From assembly GCA_963281255.1 (NCBI GenBank), contig OY725488.1, forward strand, positions 10,947,524-11,011,523: a stretch of 64,000 bases of DNA, given 5' to 3'. Below are positions 10,498-22,010 of this stretch, one piece after another. Source of the DNA: Aphrocallistes beatrix. Taxonomy: Eukaryota; Porifera; Hexactinellida; Sceptrulophora; Aphrocallistidae. The notes below the pieces were generated by a model, which saw only the letters and a list, made by a program, of their open reading frames with translations, searched no databases and was not told the origin of the DNA. A program made the translations under genes and the position numbers. Every line of letters starts with the position of its first letter. Positions within the stretch are counted from its first letter, which is position 1.

Positions 10498-11799
10498 AAT
10501 GGACCCTGTATTAACTTATTTTTCTTTGTTCAACATTTAATTAAATGTTCATTTGGATATACTATGACAAAATGATAAGTTAAATATTCTCTAAATTTCT
10601 CTAAACGATAGACCATTTCAATACTGGTCTATTTTTCTTATTCAGACTAAAATCCATTGTAACTTTGAAAATTAGGGGTCGGGTTAACTCCCATACTTGA
10701 CCTAGACCGGGCATGCCTAATTTCACAAAATTTGAAAAACAGGCTTTTCTCACAAGCTATAAAATTTCTGCAAAATCTAAGAATCACCTTCCGTAATTGT
10801 TATTTTTGTTATTTTTTATCGAAAGATTATTTGAATCATCCTTCTATCAGTTAGATTGATATAATGGGTATTGCATCAGAGTTCGTTCGGATCACGAATA
10901 TCGTTGGGAATCGGGATTACTCAAAATATACTTATACAATTTGTTATTATGCAATCATGATCTAATAAAACACTGAGATAAAAACTTAATTATGCATCTC
11001 TTGACTTTAAGAGCATATGTCAACGCTATACATCATTAAATAAGAAGGTTTCATTCAGGATAGATTGAGGAATTCGCTTGTTAGATATTCTGTAACTACA
11101 AGTATTAAATTTGAAGTAGTAAGTATACTTTGTACTCTATGGCTCTATCAATATGTTTTACACCATACTTAATAATGTGATACGTACGTATAATAAAACT
11201 CGCTTGTAAGTCTTTTTTTGACTATTTTGTCAGTTGATATTACGTAATGGGATTATGTACTATCAGAAATATGCTCAATCAAACACTAAACAATCAACTC
11301 TGTTTAATTAGAACACCACGTAAACGGGACAACTGGTTAATTGGGACAGGTTTCCAGGGATGGAACGATTCCAATACATAGGAGCTAATTCTAAATTTCA
11401 TCGGTTAATAAGCGAAGTCACCTGTAAGTTGTGGTTGGGAATTAGTAATTTAATATAGCGTACTTGTTTACTCAGCAAGAAGAGGGTACATTCATCACAA
11501 AAGTGCAAAATCCATCAAAACGTACACTTATTCTGTAGTGCAAATCTAAATCAAATTCTTGTAAAATATAGCAGTTGAGATATCACCCGCTTGTATCTCC
11601 ACTGAAGATCTTTTTGTAGCTGAAACAAGTTTACTATTAACATTTACCTTACTAATGAAGTACAAGTATTATTCAGATACTTCCCGGATGATAAAACTTA
11701 AAAACAGAATTAGAGCATTTGATTATCAACACCAAAACAAGCAAACAAACAAGTAAATACGAATACTACTATCCTAAAAGCCTTATTATATGTATAATG
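10498..11799. other. Spacer between convergent B and A genes, duplicated elsewhere
   Basis: No coding sequence. From about 10590 on it is colinear with 34283-35546. Parts (GATATAATGG..GCATCAGAGTTCGTT..) recur at 14090-14560 and 17515-18000. It includes a GGGCATGCCTAATTTC half-end at about 10706 and the single-copy TTAACATT (11638-11645) that is the empty site for the MITE at 35336. Confidence 0.65.
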
Positions 11800-12876
11800 T
11801 TAAGTTATGAGAAGTGGATCCGTAAGGCTGGGAGTGAACCTTGTACGGACTTTACCGAAACGATACTTCAAACTTTTCCAGAGTTTAGCGCCGAAAAATC
11901 CAATGCTGGCGAATAGATATGGTAAACCCACAGATAGGTGAGCAACTAGCAATAGAACTGTTCCGGTCCATGATACAATTTCAATACTGAGGTTCAGCAG
12001 AGCTTGAATCCGTTGATTTGATGCTAGTATAGGCTTGTAAAGAGGAGTCCCATAGAGATGATGGAATAGACAGGGACCGTAGTGAATGGCTATTGTTATT
12101 ATGAAAAAGCCTTTATCAATAATGATAAATAAAATTAAGCACAGCGTACCTATTCCAATCATACTCATAATGACAGTGAAGTGGCGGCAGTTACTGATTG
12201 ATCTCCTGACTATCTGGTGACTCATACCTCTAATCTTATATTCTGCACACCTCCACCTTAGTGTCTTATAGAAAGTCCGAGTTTGCTTGACCCAGATATA
12301 GAAATAGATCATCGTGATGACAGGCTCAAATATTTCTTGAAGAATGAAAAGGTGCGACATTGATCCAGTGATGATCAGAAACATTCCGACAAAACATGAG
12401 ACCAGGAGAAAACGACGCACATACATAAAGGGATTACCATGGATATCATGATATATAACATCTAGATATTTCATCAAGCATGTCACTAGAGCTAAGGAGA
12501 ACAGAAATCCTGCTTCTCCAAAGGAATTGGGTACTGCTGCGAATGGATTAGCAGTAACTCTAAAATCATATAAATTGTCAATATTCGTTTCAGTACAATT
12601 GTCGAATTTTTCATAATTTGTTATTAATGAGAAGCCAAAACCTGACTCCAATGTTAGTACGGCAATAAATTCAATGGCATTGATAGCTAACATAAATGCA
12701 TACTTAACTATTTCTGTTTTGTAATGGAGTGCTAGCTCTGATGCGTTACCGAGTATGTCTGTATTCGCTTCCTTCATACATTTACGGTATAATCTAACAT
12801 AATACACAATCATCTTCACAAAGTAAACATCCCAAACTAAAGATAATACGAGGAGAATACATGTGTACGGAACCAT
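11800..12876 (-). CDS. Subfamily A 7TM receptor with lost ancestral start
   Basis: The open frame of 358 aa begins MVPYTCILLVLSLVWDVYF, that is, directly at TM1. The ancestral ATG is still visible at 12936-12934 (MPEHYFQSIVNDI) but is followed in frame by two adjacent TAG codons, so the first ~20 residues are cut off. From TM1 to the tail SLTDPLLIT everything is intact, with an extra residue (ALLNLS) before the last span and NCTE in the outer loop. Initiation at the internal Met would leave almost no extracellular N-terminus; the left-edge gene shows the same situation. The TATA-like box (13002-13011) is conserved. It is either functional with a short N-terminus or an early pseudogene. Confidence 0.7.
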   Translation of the reverse strand: MVPYTCILLVLSLVWDVYFVKMIVYYVRLYRKCMKEANTDILGNASELALHYKTEIVKYAFMLAINAIEFIAVLTLESGFGFSLITNYEKFDNCTETNIDNLYDFRVTANPFAAVPNSFGEAGFLFSLALVTCLMKYLDVIYHDIHGNPFMYVRRFLLVSCFVGMFLIITGSMSHLFILQEIFEPVITMIYFYIWVKQTRTFYKTLRWRCAEYKIRGMSHQIVRRSISNCRHFTVIMSMIGIGTLCLILFIIIDKGFFIITIAIHYGPCLFHHLYGTPLYKPILASNQRIQALLNLSIEIVSWTGTVLLLVAHLSVGLPYLFASIGFFGAKLWKSLKYRFGKVRTRFTPSLTDPLLIT

Positions 12877-13001
12877 CAGTAACGGTAAGTACTACTATAT
12901 ATCATTTACAATGCTTTGGAAATAATGCTCGGGCATATTTATCTGATGTAGCTACTTGCAGTATAAGGAGTAATATGGCATATCATCCATGTATCTATAC
13001 A

Positions 13002-13011
13002 GTATTTATAC
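13002..13011 (-). promoter_or_regulatory. TATA-like box of the gene at 11800-12876
   Basis: GTATAAATAC-type box on the minus strand (plus-strand AGTATTTATAC), 75 nt from the ancestral ATG at 12936. Confidence 0.55.
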
Positions 13012-16000
13012 AAGAACTTGAGATTCTCTACTAGTGACTATTAGCATGACTGATATGAACACAACAGGAGATTATATATCATTCATTTCATCCTATATTC
13101 ATATAAATTTTCCAATCGCTGAAAAAATGACAGGTAGTTAAAAATCACATTTGGTTTAGTTTTGTAAATTAAAATGTTGTATTATCTAACGAGTAATAAG
13201 GTTTTGTTCCTGATTATTACATCCAAGCTAGAACATGCTGTTTACACCAGAGTGCTATAGTGTTTTAAAGTTGATATCATCAAGGTGAAACATTGAGAGA
13301 TCATTAAAGCTTCTGTATAATGAATTGCATTAAAAGTGATTTCTGAATACTCACGCCAGGGGTAGAACTGCCATTGAGAGAGTGGAGGCATCTACTCTAT
13401 TTCGCCTCCACTCTATTTCCTGGTCAGGGTACAGACCTAACTCGTGATGTCTTTCAAATCTTGTGGAGGAGCAGTTAAGAACTCTTTTCCACTATTGTCA
13501 GCTGCATCCCCGCTGCCTATTCACTGATTGTTTCACTTCAGGTTAGATCTGTTTCAATATCTTCATAGAGGTTTATACAAATATTAAGATTCTTAATTAG
13601 TTCTGTCTGGAGGGAGATCATGTCACTAACACTAACATTTAGTTATACATGGTTGATAAGCGTTCCCTCGGAAAAAATACTGAAGAAACGCTGTTCTCCC
13701 GCGTTTACCCTACTCTGAAAAACATCCCTGGACCTGGCCGTTGAGAAATATTCCTCCTGCTCGATTCCTCACTTTGAGATTCCGGTTACGTCACTGCTAG
13801 CTATTAATGATTGAGTGAATTGTGTTAATCTCAAGTATTGTTCGTGTGGGAAATGCCTAAATTAGTTGGATATTAATGCCATTTTTCCCAGTAAATAACC
13901 CAAAATGGACAATGAAAGAGAAAGTAGCAGCAACATAGACGTTTGGACAATTTTACTCCTGTGCCATCATTGTTTATCTCTAAATTCAGCGAAATATATG
14001 CGAGACTGTCATAGAGCAAAGAAATGTCAGTCTATCTCTGCTATCTCTTTGATATTTTTAAAGAGGAATATTTGAATATCTTTCTATCAGCTAGCTTGAT
14101 ATAATGGAAATTGCATCAGAGTTCGTTATTAAGAGATCACGAATATCGTTAGGATTACCCAAAATATAATTATACAATTTGTTATGCAATTATGATATAA
14201 TAAATCACTGAGATAAATACTTAATTATGCATCTCTTGATTCTAATTGATTCCAAGAGAATATGTCAACACTAAATATCATTATAAAGAAAGATTTATTC
14301 AGGATAGATTGAGCAATTCCCTTTTTCAGTTATTCCGTAACATTAAATTTGAAGTAGTGTCTGTACATTGTACTGTATGGCTCTCGCAACATGTTTTGCA
14401 TTTTATGTTAATATTGTAATACCTATAACAAAACTCCTTTGTAAGATCAAACTTAACATTTTGTTAGTTAGTATTACGTTATGGGATAATGTATTATCAG
14501 AGCCACTGAATCTTATATTAATATGTAATGTTTGGGAATTTAGCGATTTAGTATAACCTGCTTGTTTACTCAGCATTATGAAGTTATATTACCTGGCCAA
14601 GTATTGTAACACCATCTTGCTTTGCATCTTATATATTAAAATGCTAGGATTTTTTTGTTTTTCGCATTGATTAAAGAATTGGCAAGTCATAGAGATAAGG
14701 AAATTAGCACGTGGGTGTCAAATGATCAATCTACGATTAGGTTCTAAGATCTAAGCGAAATCTTCGCACCTCTGCAAAAAAAATGGAAAACAATTTGTCA
14801 ACACCTTTTCTATACAATACTATATATGGTTTCACTCTCACATAGAAATCATTGTACAACACTATTATAGGGTGTCATTGTTATTAATTATTCAATGCAA
14901 TAACTTATATACGTATATGTATCAATTATATTATAGCGTATAGCAATTGAAAAGTTTTTGTGTATATTTTCACACCTTCATATGCATATGATCACCTTTT
15001 TAATAATTTGAAATTTCAGTTTTTCCACTATAACTCAGACTTTAACTGTAGTTAGATCATGATTATTTAATTTGCATGAACTGTCATAACAAGTAAATGG
15101 TGACAATCTGTGAATGATTCAATAATCAACACTTTCAGCTCTTTTAGCAGTTTATAATGGAACATCTATTTGCTTCGTGAATAAAACATCCCATCCAAAT
15201 GGGTATTACGTTCCTTTTGAATAGAGTGTACTTTTTTGTGGGTTGAATTTTGAATTCCAATTAGAGAAATGAATCTATTATACTGAATAGAAAACATAAC
15301 TACCAACTGTCCAGTATTTGACGAGACATCCCGCTTTTTCACCCATTATTGAGTTAATTTTCGCTAGTATTCTGCCCTTTTCAAGAAATTTCCCCATTAA
15401 GTCCAAGTAATTGCTTTGTTTTTATTTATATTACTATTCTATTGCGAAGCCATGTTCCGCGATATTCAACACTGCGTCCCGATTTTACCATGACCCAAGT
15501 TGGAATGTATAAGAAAATAATCTTAGCTTAATTACAAACACAGTTTTCTTGCTTGTCCCGGACAAAAAAATCGAGTGAAACAAAGGATTCGTGTTAAATA
15601 TGCAGTAATGTAGGTACATTTTGGTGTAAGCGAACAAAACTACTAATTGTATTCACAAATTGCGAATTCGAGCATCGGCGTATTAATTATGATATAGCAC
15701 TTAAAGCTAATTTAGAGTAGATCCTTTTATAAGTGCTAGTTTATTAATTGCCAAATTTCACATTCCCATCACTTGCTAGTTCCTCAATCAAGTTTTACAA
15801 ATAAAAACGAATTAAGTTTTAATTTATACGATCGATGGTTATATGGAATTCATTAATCAAATGATTATAAACAATGGTTGTCAAATTATCAGCCATGATT
15901 ATATTATAAAATAATGAGAGGATGGTAATGAAATTCTACCGATCCGCATCCCACTAAAGGTCTTTTGGAATTGAAAAATCTTTACCATTAACCATAACCT

Positions 16001-16136
16001 TAGTAACGAGATATTATCCTAATAGTTTCAGGAAGTTGGAGCATAAAAATATAATTAAAGCACTTGATTTTATAACAAAACAAACAAACAAACAAGGTAC
16101 AAATACTACTATTCTAAAAGCATGCATGATTATAAT
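13012..16136. other. Large spacer between two subfamily A genes
   Basis: No coding sequence found. 14090-14560 is a divergent copy of the spacer at 10850-11280. It is followed by a Helitron-like 5' fragment (14637-about 15010). I recognise nothing in 13380-14030 or 15020-16130. Confidence 0.55.
14637..15010 (+). mobile_element. Helitron-like element, 5' part only
   Basis: Starts TCTTATATATTAAAATGCTAGG, identical over its first 20 bases to the element at 6855, and continues with the same AGAATTGGCAAGTC and CACCTCTGCAAAAAAA blocks. The 3' hairpin part is absent, so the copy is truncated. Confidence 0.7.
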
Positions 16137-17267
16137 TTAGGTTATAATAAGCGGATCTGTAAGGCTAGGAGTGAACCTAGTACGGACTTTCCCAAAACGA
16201 TACTTTAACCTTTTCCAGAGTTTCGAGCCGAAAAATCCAATGCTGACGAATATGTACTGCAAAACTGCTGAAAGATAAGAAACTAGCATTATAGCTGTTT
16301 CGATCTGTAATACAATCTCAATACTTAAGTTCAGAGCTTTAATCTGTTCGTTTGTTGTGAGTAAAGGCTTGTAGAGTGGAGTCCCATAGAGATGATGGAA
16401 TATACAGGGACCGCAATGAATTGCAACTGTGATTAGGAAAAAAACATTATCGATAATGGCATATAAAATTAAGGACAGCAAACCAACTCCCATTATACTC
16501 ATAAAGACAGCGAAATGGTGGTAGCTTTTGATTGATCTCTTGACTATCTGACTACTCAGACCTCTAATCTTATATTCTACACACTTCCACCTTAGGGTGG
16601 TATAGAAAGTTCGAGTTTGCTTAACCCAGATATAGAAATATATCATCATGATGACAGGCCCAAACAGTTCTTGTAAAATGTAAAGTTGCGGAATTGATCC
16701 AGTGATGATCAAAGAAATTCCGACCAAAAATGAAACCAGGAGAAAACGACGAACATATTTAAAAGGTTTACTGTGGATATCATGATATATAACATCTAGA
16801 TACTCCATCAAGCATATCACTAAAGATATAGAAAATAAGAATCCTGCTGTTCCAAAGGACGTGGCTGCTGATGCGATTGGATTTGCAATAACTCTATAAA
16901 CATATAAATTGTATACATTTCCTGTAGTACAATTGTCGAATTTTTCATAATTTAATGGTATTAAAGAGATGCCAAAACCTAGTTCAAATGCTAGTATTGC
17001 AATAAATTCAATGATATTGATTGCTAACATAAATGCATGCTTAACTATTTCTGTTTTGTGGTGGAGTGCTTGCTCTGATGCGTTACCGAGTATGTCTGTA
17101 TTTGCTTCCTTTATACACTCACGGTATAATTTAACATAATACATTATCATCTTCACAAAGTAAACATCCCAAACTAAAGATAATCCGAGGAATATACATA
17201 TGTAAGGAATCATTAGTAGGCTCAAGTATACATGATTACCAATGTTCTGGAAATGAAGATCGCGCAT
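16137..17267 (-). CDS. Subfamily A 7TM chemoreceptor-like protein (intact)
   Basis: A 376-aa single open frame, two residues longer than its neighbours in the N-terminus (NHVYLSLLMIPYIC). Outer loop with NCTTGNVYN after TM2, TM3 ending CLMEYLDVIYHDI (Glu replaces the usual Lys), TM4 ending GSIPQLYILQ, basic loop QIVKRSIKSYHH, HCGPCIFHHLYGTPLYKPLL, tail FTPSLTDPLIIT. The body is closest to the truncated receptor at 35547 (shared YHHFAVFMS, DNVFF and SIEIVLQIETA/SIEIVLRIETA). The start is the family ATG; a TATA-like box is at 17304-17313. Confidence 0.85.
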   Translation of the reverse strand: MRDLHFQNIGNHVYLSLLMIPYICIFLGLSLVWDVYFVKMIMYYVKLYRECIKEANTDILGNASEQALHHKTEIVKHAFMLAINIIEFIAILAFELGFGISLIPLNYEKFDNCTTGNVYNLYVYRVIANPIASAATSFGTAGFLFSISLVICLMEYLDVIYHDIHSKPFKYVRRFLLVSFLVGISLIITGSIPQLYILQELFGPVIMMIYFYIWVKQTRTFYTTLRWKCVEYKIRGLSSQIVKRSIKSYHHFAVFMSIMGVGLLSLILYAIIDNVFFLITVAIHCGPCIFHHLYGTPLYKPLLTTNEQIKALNLSIEIVLQIETAIMLVSYLSAVLQYIFVSIGFFGSKLWKRLKYRFGKVRTRFTPSLTDPLIIT

Positions 17268-17303
17268 CTTTATCTGCTTGTATAGTGATATGGTTTAAAA
17301 CTA

Positions 17304-17313
17304 GTATTTATAC
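17304..17313 (-). promoter_or_regulatory. TATA-like box of the gene at 16137-17267
   Basis: GTATAAATAC on the minus strand, about 46 nt upstream of the ATG. Confidence 0.6.
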
Positions 17314-18380
17314 GAGAAATGAGATTTTCTTTAAGAAAATTATCGTGCAAGCTTGATTAAGATGTGTATAACAGGAGATTATATATCAAGAAGGTTCTAA
17401 TCATTAATTTCAACTAGTAATGATTTGAACTTTCCAAATGATATCATCTGATTATATAATATGTAATTACAATTACTAGATATCGAAATATAAAGAAATT
17501 ACTTGAATATTATCAATATTCCTCAAAGTATAATTAAACAATTGATGATGCAATCATGATATAATAAAACACTGAGACAAACACTTAATGATGCAACTCT
17601 TGATTCTAAGAGCATATGTCAGTACTATATATCATTAAAAAGGAGGGATTCATTCAGGATAGATTGTGTAATTCACCTGGTCAGGTATTCCGTAGCTATC
17701 AAATTGAAGTAGTGAGTATAATCTGCACTTTAAGGCTCACTCAATATGTTTTGCATCATACCTTTGCATCATAGCAATATGTAATGCCTATAATGAAACT
17801 CTTATGTAGTTCAAATTTTGAACATTTTGTTAGTTTGTATTACGCTACGGAATAATGCACTATCAGAGTCAAACTAAATTTTAAGTTAGTGTGTGACGTA
17901 TAATAATATGTAGTAGTTGGAACTTTTATGATTACGCATCACCCGCTTATTTACTCATGCAAAATCTATCAAATCGTACACTTATTCTGTTGTTCCAAAA
18001 TGAATTTTTATGTAAATTATAGCAATCACTCCAAATCGATTAAGTTTTTTGTTACACCTGAGTTCCCCTTCTAGTGCGAATATTCCGTGTGAATGATTTC
18101 CCAAGCGCAGATAATATGCGATATCTAGATGTCACATTTCATGATATCAAAACATTGCCATTTATAGAATGTATAATCGTAGTTTCACTCTTTTGATTGA
18201 CTTTGGTTTGATTGTCGCAGGATCTGTTCTTTAATTATCTATCTCTTCAGAAGATCCTTCATACTATGATCAAATTATATTATCAAATAATCTGTAGATT
18301 AATAAATAAACAGAACCTGCTAAAATGAGCGCTTTTCAGCTAGAGGCTTATATACAGGTAAATAGTTGTAGTTTGATCAC
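17314..18380. other. Spacer with a duplicated block
   Basis: 17515-18000 is another copy of the spacer sequence seen at 10920-11500 and 34640-35220. 18060-18380 holds nothing I can name. Confidence 0.55.
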
Positions 18381-18409
18381 CCTTAGTATTAAAACTCGAT
18401 CAATGTATA

Positions 18410-18885
18410 CACTACCCGGACAAAAGTATTCAACCACCATATAAACCTCCATACAAATAGTATTAAAGTGGGTTTATTCATAAAGGAACATGTACACAAA
18501 CTGTAAGGAATATTATATTTTTTAATCAAATTCGTAAACTACACTCTCTAATTACTCATAATTGATAGTCTCAACTTAACTACTAACTCCCAAGTTAATA
18601 AATATCAATATTTGATATTTGATGCTACTTGTACCAAGTCACAGCCATTATAGATGATGGCGATTAGTGACATAAAGTGGTAGAGGTTGATAATTTTCTA
18701 CATAAGAATAAGTATTTGAGTTGAGACTCTGAATTGTGAGTAATTAGAATGTGTAGATGAAGAATTTAAAATAAAAAATGGAGAATTTCTCCAGTTTGAG
18801 TATATGTTCCTTTTTTAATAGATCCAATTTAATACTATTTGTATGAAAGTTTTCGTGGTGGTCGAATACTTTTGTCCGGGTAGTG
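18410..18885. mobile_element. Tc1/mariner-type MITE, copy 1 of a tandem pair
   Basis: 476 bp, bounded by TA. Ends CACTACCCGGACAAAAGTAT and its inverse. Internal arms (CTAATTACTCATAATTGAT...) are also inverted, so the whole unit can fold back. It has no transposase; short reading frames across it are incidental. Confidence 0.8.
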
Positions 18886-18891
18886 TATATA

Positions 18892-19368
18892 CAATACCCG
18901 GACAAAAGTATTCGACCACCATAGAAACTTCCATACAAATAGCATTAAAGTGGGTCTATTCATAAAGGAATATGTACTCAAACTGTAAGGAATAATCTAT
19001 TTTTTATTTCAAATTCGTAAACTACACATTCTAATTACTCATAATTGATAGCTTCAGCTTAATTACTAACTCCCAAGTTAATAAATATCAACATTTGATA
19101 CTTGATGCTACTTGTCCCAAGTCACAGCCATTATATATGATGGCGTTTAGTGACACAAAGTGGCATAGGTTGATAATTTTCTACATAAGAATAAGTAATT
19201 GAGTTGAAACTCTCAATTATGAGTAATTAGAATGTGTAGATTACGAATTTGAACAAAAAATAGAGTATTTTCTACTGTTTAAGGACATGTTCCTTTTTTA
19301 AAAGATCTAATTTAATACTATTTGTATGGAAGTTTTCGTGGTGGTCGAATACTTTTGTCCGAGTAGTG
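18892..19368. mobile_element. Tc1/mariner-type MITE, copy 2 of a tandem pair
   Basis: 477 bp, highly similar to and in the same orientation as the copy six bases upstream. It begins CAATACCCGGACAAAAG and ends CTTTTGTCCGAGTAGTG, followed by TA. Confidence 0.8.
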
Positions 19369-19691
19369 TATATATATCTGTAACGAATTGATTGAAGAAA
19401 CTGCTGTGCGCAGAAAGCTATTTTTTGGCATGTAGGAGTCTTTTGGCTATAGCTCCACTAAGTTCTGAATTTTGAACAAAATGTCGACGTCATTATTACC
19501 CCTCAAAAATTTAAAAATTGACTAATTTGGCGATGTTTCATGTGATTTCGATTATCACAGTAGGACATACGTATTTCGAGATGTTATCTCCCCTATAATG
19601 AATCAATGGTAACCCCAGGCGCTCAAAGGGCGTCTCCGGCGGACACAAAGTGTCCTCCAGCCGCGCAGCACAAGCAAGCGAAGTGCGCTTG

Positions 19692-20235
19692 TTTATATTA
19701 ATCTCTGAAGTTACAAGTCTATGCTCGTAGTTTCTATCTCGCATTCTATTGAATATTTAATAGAATTTCTACTTTGTATCATTGTTCTAACTGACTGTTA
19801 CAGTCATCATGGTGTGAGTTAGACTCACTAGATCCAGTCTAATAATCCGAATGCTGCTCATCTAAGGAGTGACCATATGAACTAACGGATGTAAGCTTCT
19901 CTATGGGACAACTTGATGGGGTTTTGCGAAGTTTCCGACCTTAATATGTTTGCATTATACTTTAATCATGGCATCATATCTATATGTATAACTCTTTTGT
20001 AAGTCGAAGCATTACCTTTTTGTTAGTTAGTATTACATTATCGGATAATTTATTATCAGAATAAATTCAATATTTCCTAATATATAATATGTAGTGGTTG
20101 GAAATTTCTGAGTATGATCTCATTATTTACCCAGAGTGAGATTAATGTACAATAATGATAAAAAGTATCAAAAACTATAAAGGTTCCGTATGGCCATATT
20201 TCCTTAAGTTATTATACGATTGATTATCATTGAAT
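19692..20235. other. Upstream region of D copy 1; duplicated
   Basis: 19907-20235 is colinear, without net gaps, with 36617-36945 before D copy 2. It contains the TATA-like box. Confidence 0.7.
20175..20183 (+). promoter_or_regulatory. TATA-like box of D copy 1
   Basis: CTATAAAGG, about 60 nt before the ATG at 20236. The same box and spacing are found at 36885 before D copy 2. Confidence 0.55.
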
Positions 20236-21357
20236 ATGTTCGGTCATTATTTCCAAGCCAGAAACAATGATGTCTACTATTTCATGTTCCTCTGCTTATG
20301 TTTATTGATTGTATTATCACTGCTATGGAATGTCTACTTTATCAAGATGATTGTGCATTATATTCGTTTATACCATGAGTGTTTGGAAGAAGCTGAATCA
20401 GACTTTGTAGGTAACTCAGAACTAGCGCTGCATTATAAAGTTGAAATAGTGAAGTATCTATTTTTGCTAGCGATTAATGTTACTGAATACATGGCATTGA
20501 TAGCATACGAGATAAGCGTCATATCCTACTCGGTAGCTGCCAGTTTTGATATATTTGGTAACTGCACTGAAGGAGACATTCATAACTCTGAATTCAATAT
20601 CATCATTTTGAATCCGATTGCAGCAGCTTTTTCATCTATTGGATATGTTGGATTACAATTTTCTTTGTCGCTTGTGATATGCCTTATGAGATATCTTGAC
20701 GTCATGTACCATGATATTAATGGAAAACCAATGCTGAGTATGAGATATGTTATTCTAGTGTCAGGTTGCATTGGAGTTATTTTGATTGTCACTGGATTCA
20801 TTCCTCAATTGTTTCTAGTTCACGTTTTATTTGTACCGATAATCAACTTGGGTTATTTGTGTTTATGGGCTAGACAAACTCGCATCTTCTACAAGACATT
20901 GAGATGGAGGTCTGTGGAGTTCAAGGTCAGAGGCATGAGTTGCCAGATAGTCAGGAGGTCAGTGAAGAACTGTCGTTATTTTGCTATCATGATTTGTGTG
21001 GGGGGAATCGGGTTATTATGCATATTTGTGTGTGAATTTCTTGAGAAATATTATTTCTTAGTCGCCATAGGAGTCCGTTACGGTCCCTGCATATTCCAAC
21101 GCCTCTACGGGACTGCTTACTATGAGCCGTTACTGACTACAAAGCAACAGATTGATGCTCTGAACTTCAGTAATGAGATCGTATCAGGTATCGCGACATC
21201 CCTGGTTGCAGTTATAATAATTACCGTTGGCTCTCCTTACTTACTCGCCACGACTGCATTTTTCGGTGGAAATCTTTGGAAAAAGTTGAAGTATCGCTAT
21301 GGTAGAGTCCGTACTAGGTTCACTCCTAGCCTTATTGATCCTCTTCTCATAGCATAA
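20236..21357 (+). CDS. Subfamily D 7TM chemoreceptor-like protein, copy 1 (intact)
   Basis: 373 aa from the ATG at 20236 (MFGHYFQARNNDVYYF); the two codons before it lack an ATG. Landmarks: LLWNVYFIKMIVHY after TM1, GNSELALHYKVEIVKY (one residue shorter than in A), NCTEGDIHN sequon loop, CLMRYLDVMYHDINGKP after TM3, TGFIPQLFL, CQIVRRSVKNCRYF, YGPCIFQRLYGTAYYEPLL, GSPYLLATTAFFGG, tail RYGRVRTRFTPSLIDPLLIA. It is the only subfamily here with Tyr for Phe in the RFG tail motif and Ala in GTAYY. A second copy 16.7 kb downstream (36946) has about 20 amino-acid differences. Confidence 0.88.
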   Translation: MFGHYFQARNNDVYYFMFLCLCLLIVLSLLWNVYFIKMIVHYIRLYHECLEEAESDFVGNSELALHYKVEIVKYLFLLAINVTEYMALIAYEISVISYSVAASFDIFGNCTEGDIHNSEFNIIILNPIAAAFSSIGYVGLQFSLSLVICLMRYLDVMYHDINGKPMLSMRYVILVSGCIGVILIVTGFIPQLFLVHVLFVPIINLGYLCLWARQTRIFYKTLRWRSVEFKVRGMSCQIVRRSVKNCRYFAIMICVGGIGLLCIFVCEFLEKYYFLVAIGVRYGPCIFQRLYGTAYYEPLLTTKQQIDALNFSNEIVSGIATSLVAVIIITVGSPYLLATTAFFGGNLWKKLKYRYGRVRTRFTPSLIDPLLIA

Positions 21358-21687
21358 CAGTACTTGTATCTTCAGGCATTTTGGAAAACCTATGTTATCA
21401 TCGTCACCAGTAATGAAGTACGCATTTGGAATACATATCTACACGTATATACTATACGTTAGCATTGGTTGTTGTTGTTTGTCTTGTTGTTTATGATAAA
21501 ATACATATATTAAAGTAAATTGTTAACAAAAGTTAGTTTTCCTTCTTCGGGTGCAAACATCTGATAAATCTTACTCTTCTCAACCTATAGTCTTGCTAGT
21601 TAAAATTAAATTTTGAAAGAATATTTTCGAAATATTTTTCCAAATTTGGTATATTTTATGTATCATTAAAAATATTTAGGAGATAGT

Positions 21688-21729
21688 TTGTCCGCCAGCC
21701 GCACAGCGTAAGCAAGCAAAGCGCGCTTG
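21688..21729 (+). mobile_element. Helitron-like 3' end, solo
   Basis: GTCCGCCAGCCGCACAGCG followed by the GCGCGCTTG hairpin end. It is only the terminal ~42 bp of the family. Confidence 0.55.
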
Positions 21730-21739
21730 TGCTGAATAA

Positions 21740-22010
21740 ATTGAATCGATTTATCATTAATATCATGGAATAGAATATCAACGTAGATATATTTCTTAGA
21801 CACGTCACCAGAGATAAGGACAATATTGAGACAGAATTTCTGATGAATCTTGATATTGATTCGATTGGTTTATGATATTTTAGTGATCTGGTTAACTGTA
21901 GTGCAATTATTTATTATGCCGAGATCAGGTGCTAGGAATGAGATAAAATACTTCGCTCAAGAACTAGCTAAAAGATTTAAAAACATTGATTACTAACTAG
22001 GGGATTAGAA
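21740..22010 (-). pseudogene. Decayed minus-strand receptor (type E relic)
   Basis: The minus strand contains recognisable pieces in several frames: an outer loop with CNYS, a TM3-like LSLSLVTCLRNIST, and DINDKS-like sequence. The same relic type recurs at 24600, 26800, 39440, 40890, 43200 and 45880. No intact copy exists in the window. Confidence 0.5.

Larger units (their letters stand above)
18381..19691 (+). mobile_element. Helitron-like element (second subfamily) with two nested MITEs
   Basis: The 5' end (TAGTATTAAAACTCGATCAATG) matches the reversed start of the complete copy at 58401-58618. It is interrupted at a TA by two tandem Tc1-like MITEs (18410-18885, 18892-19368) and resumes with TATATATCTGTAACGAATTG. 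The 3' end has GACACAAAGTGTC and the GAAGTGCGCTTG hairpin end at 19691. Confidence 0.7.

Noticed and set aside
20580-20801. Open frame opposite D copy 1 (and 37290-37511 opposite copy 2)
   Set aside because: Conserved between copies only because the sense genes are duplicated; it mirrors the TM3-TM4 codons.
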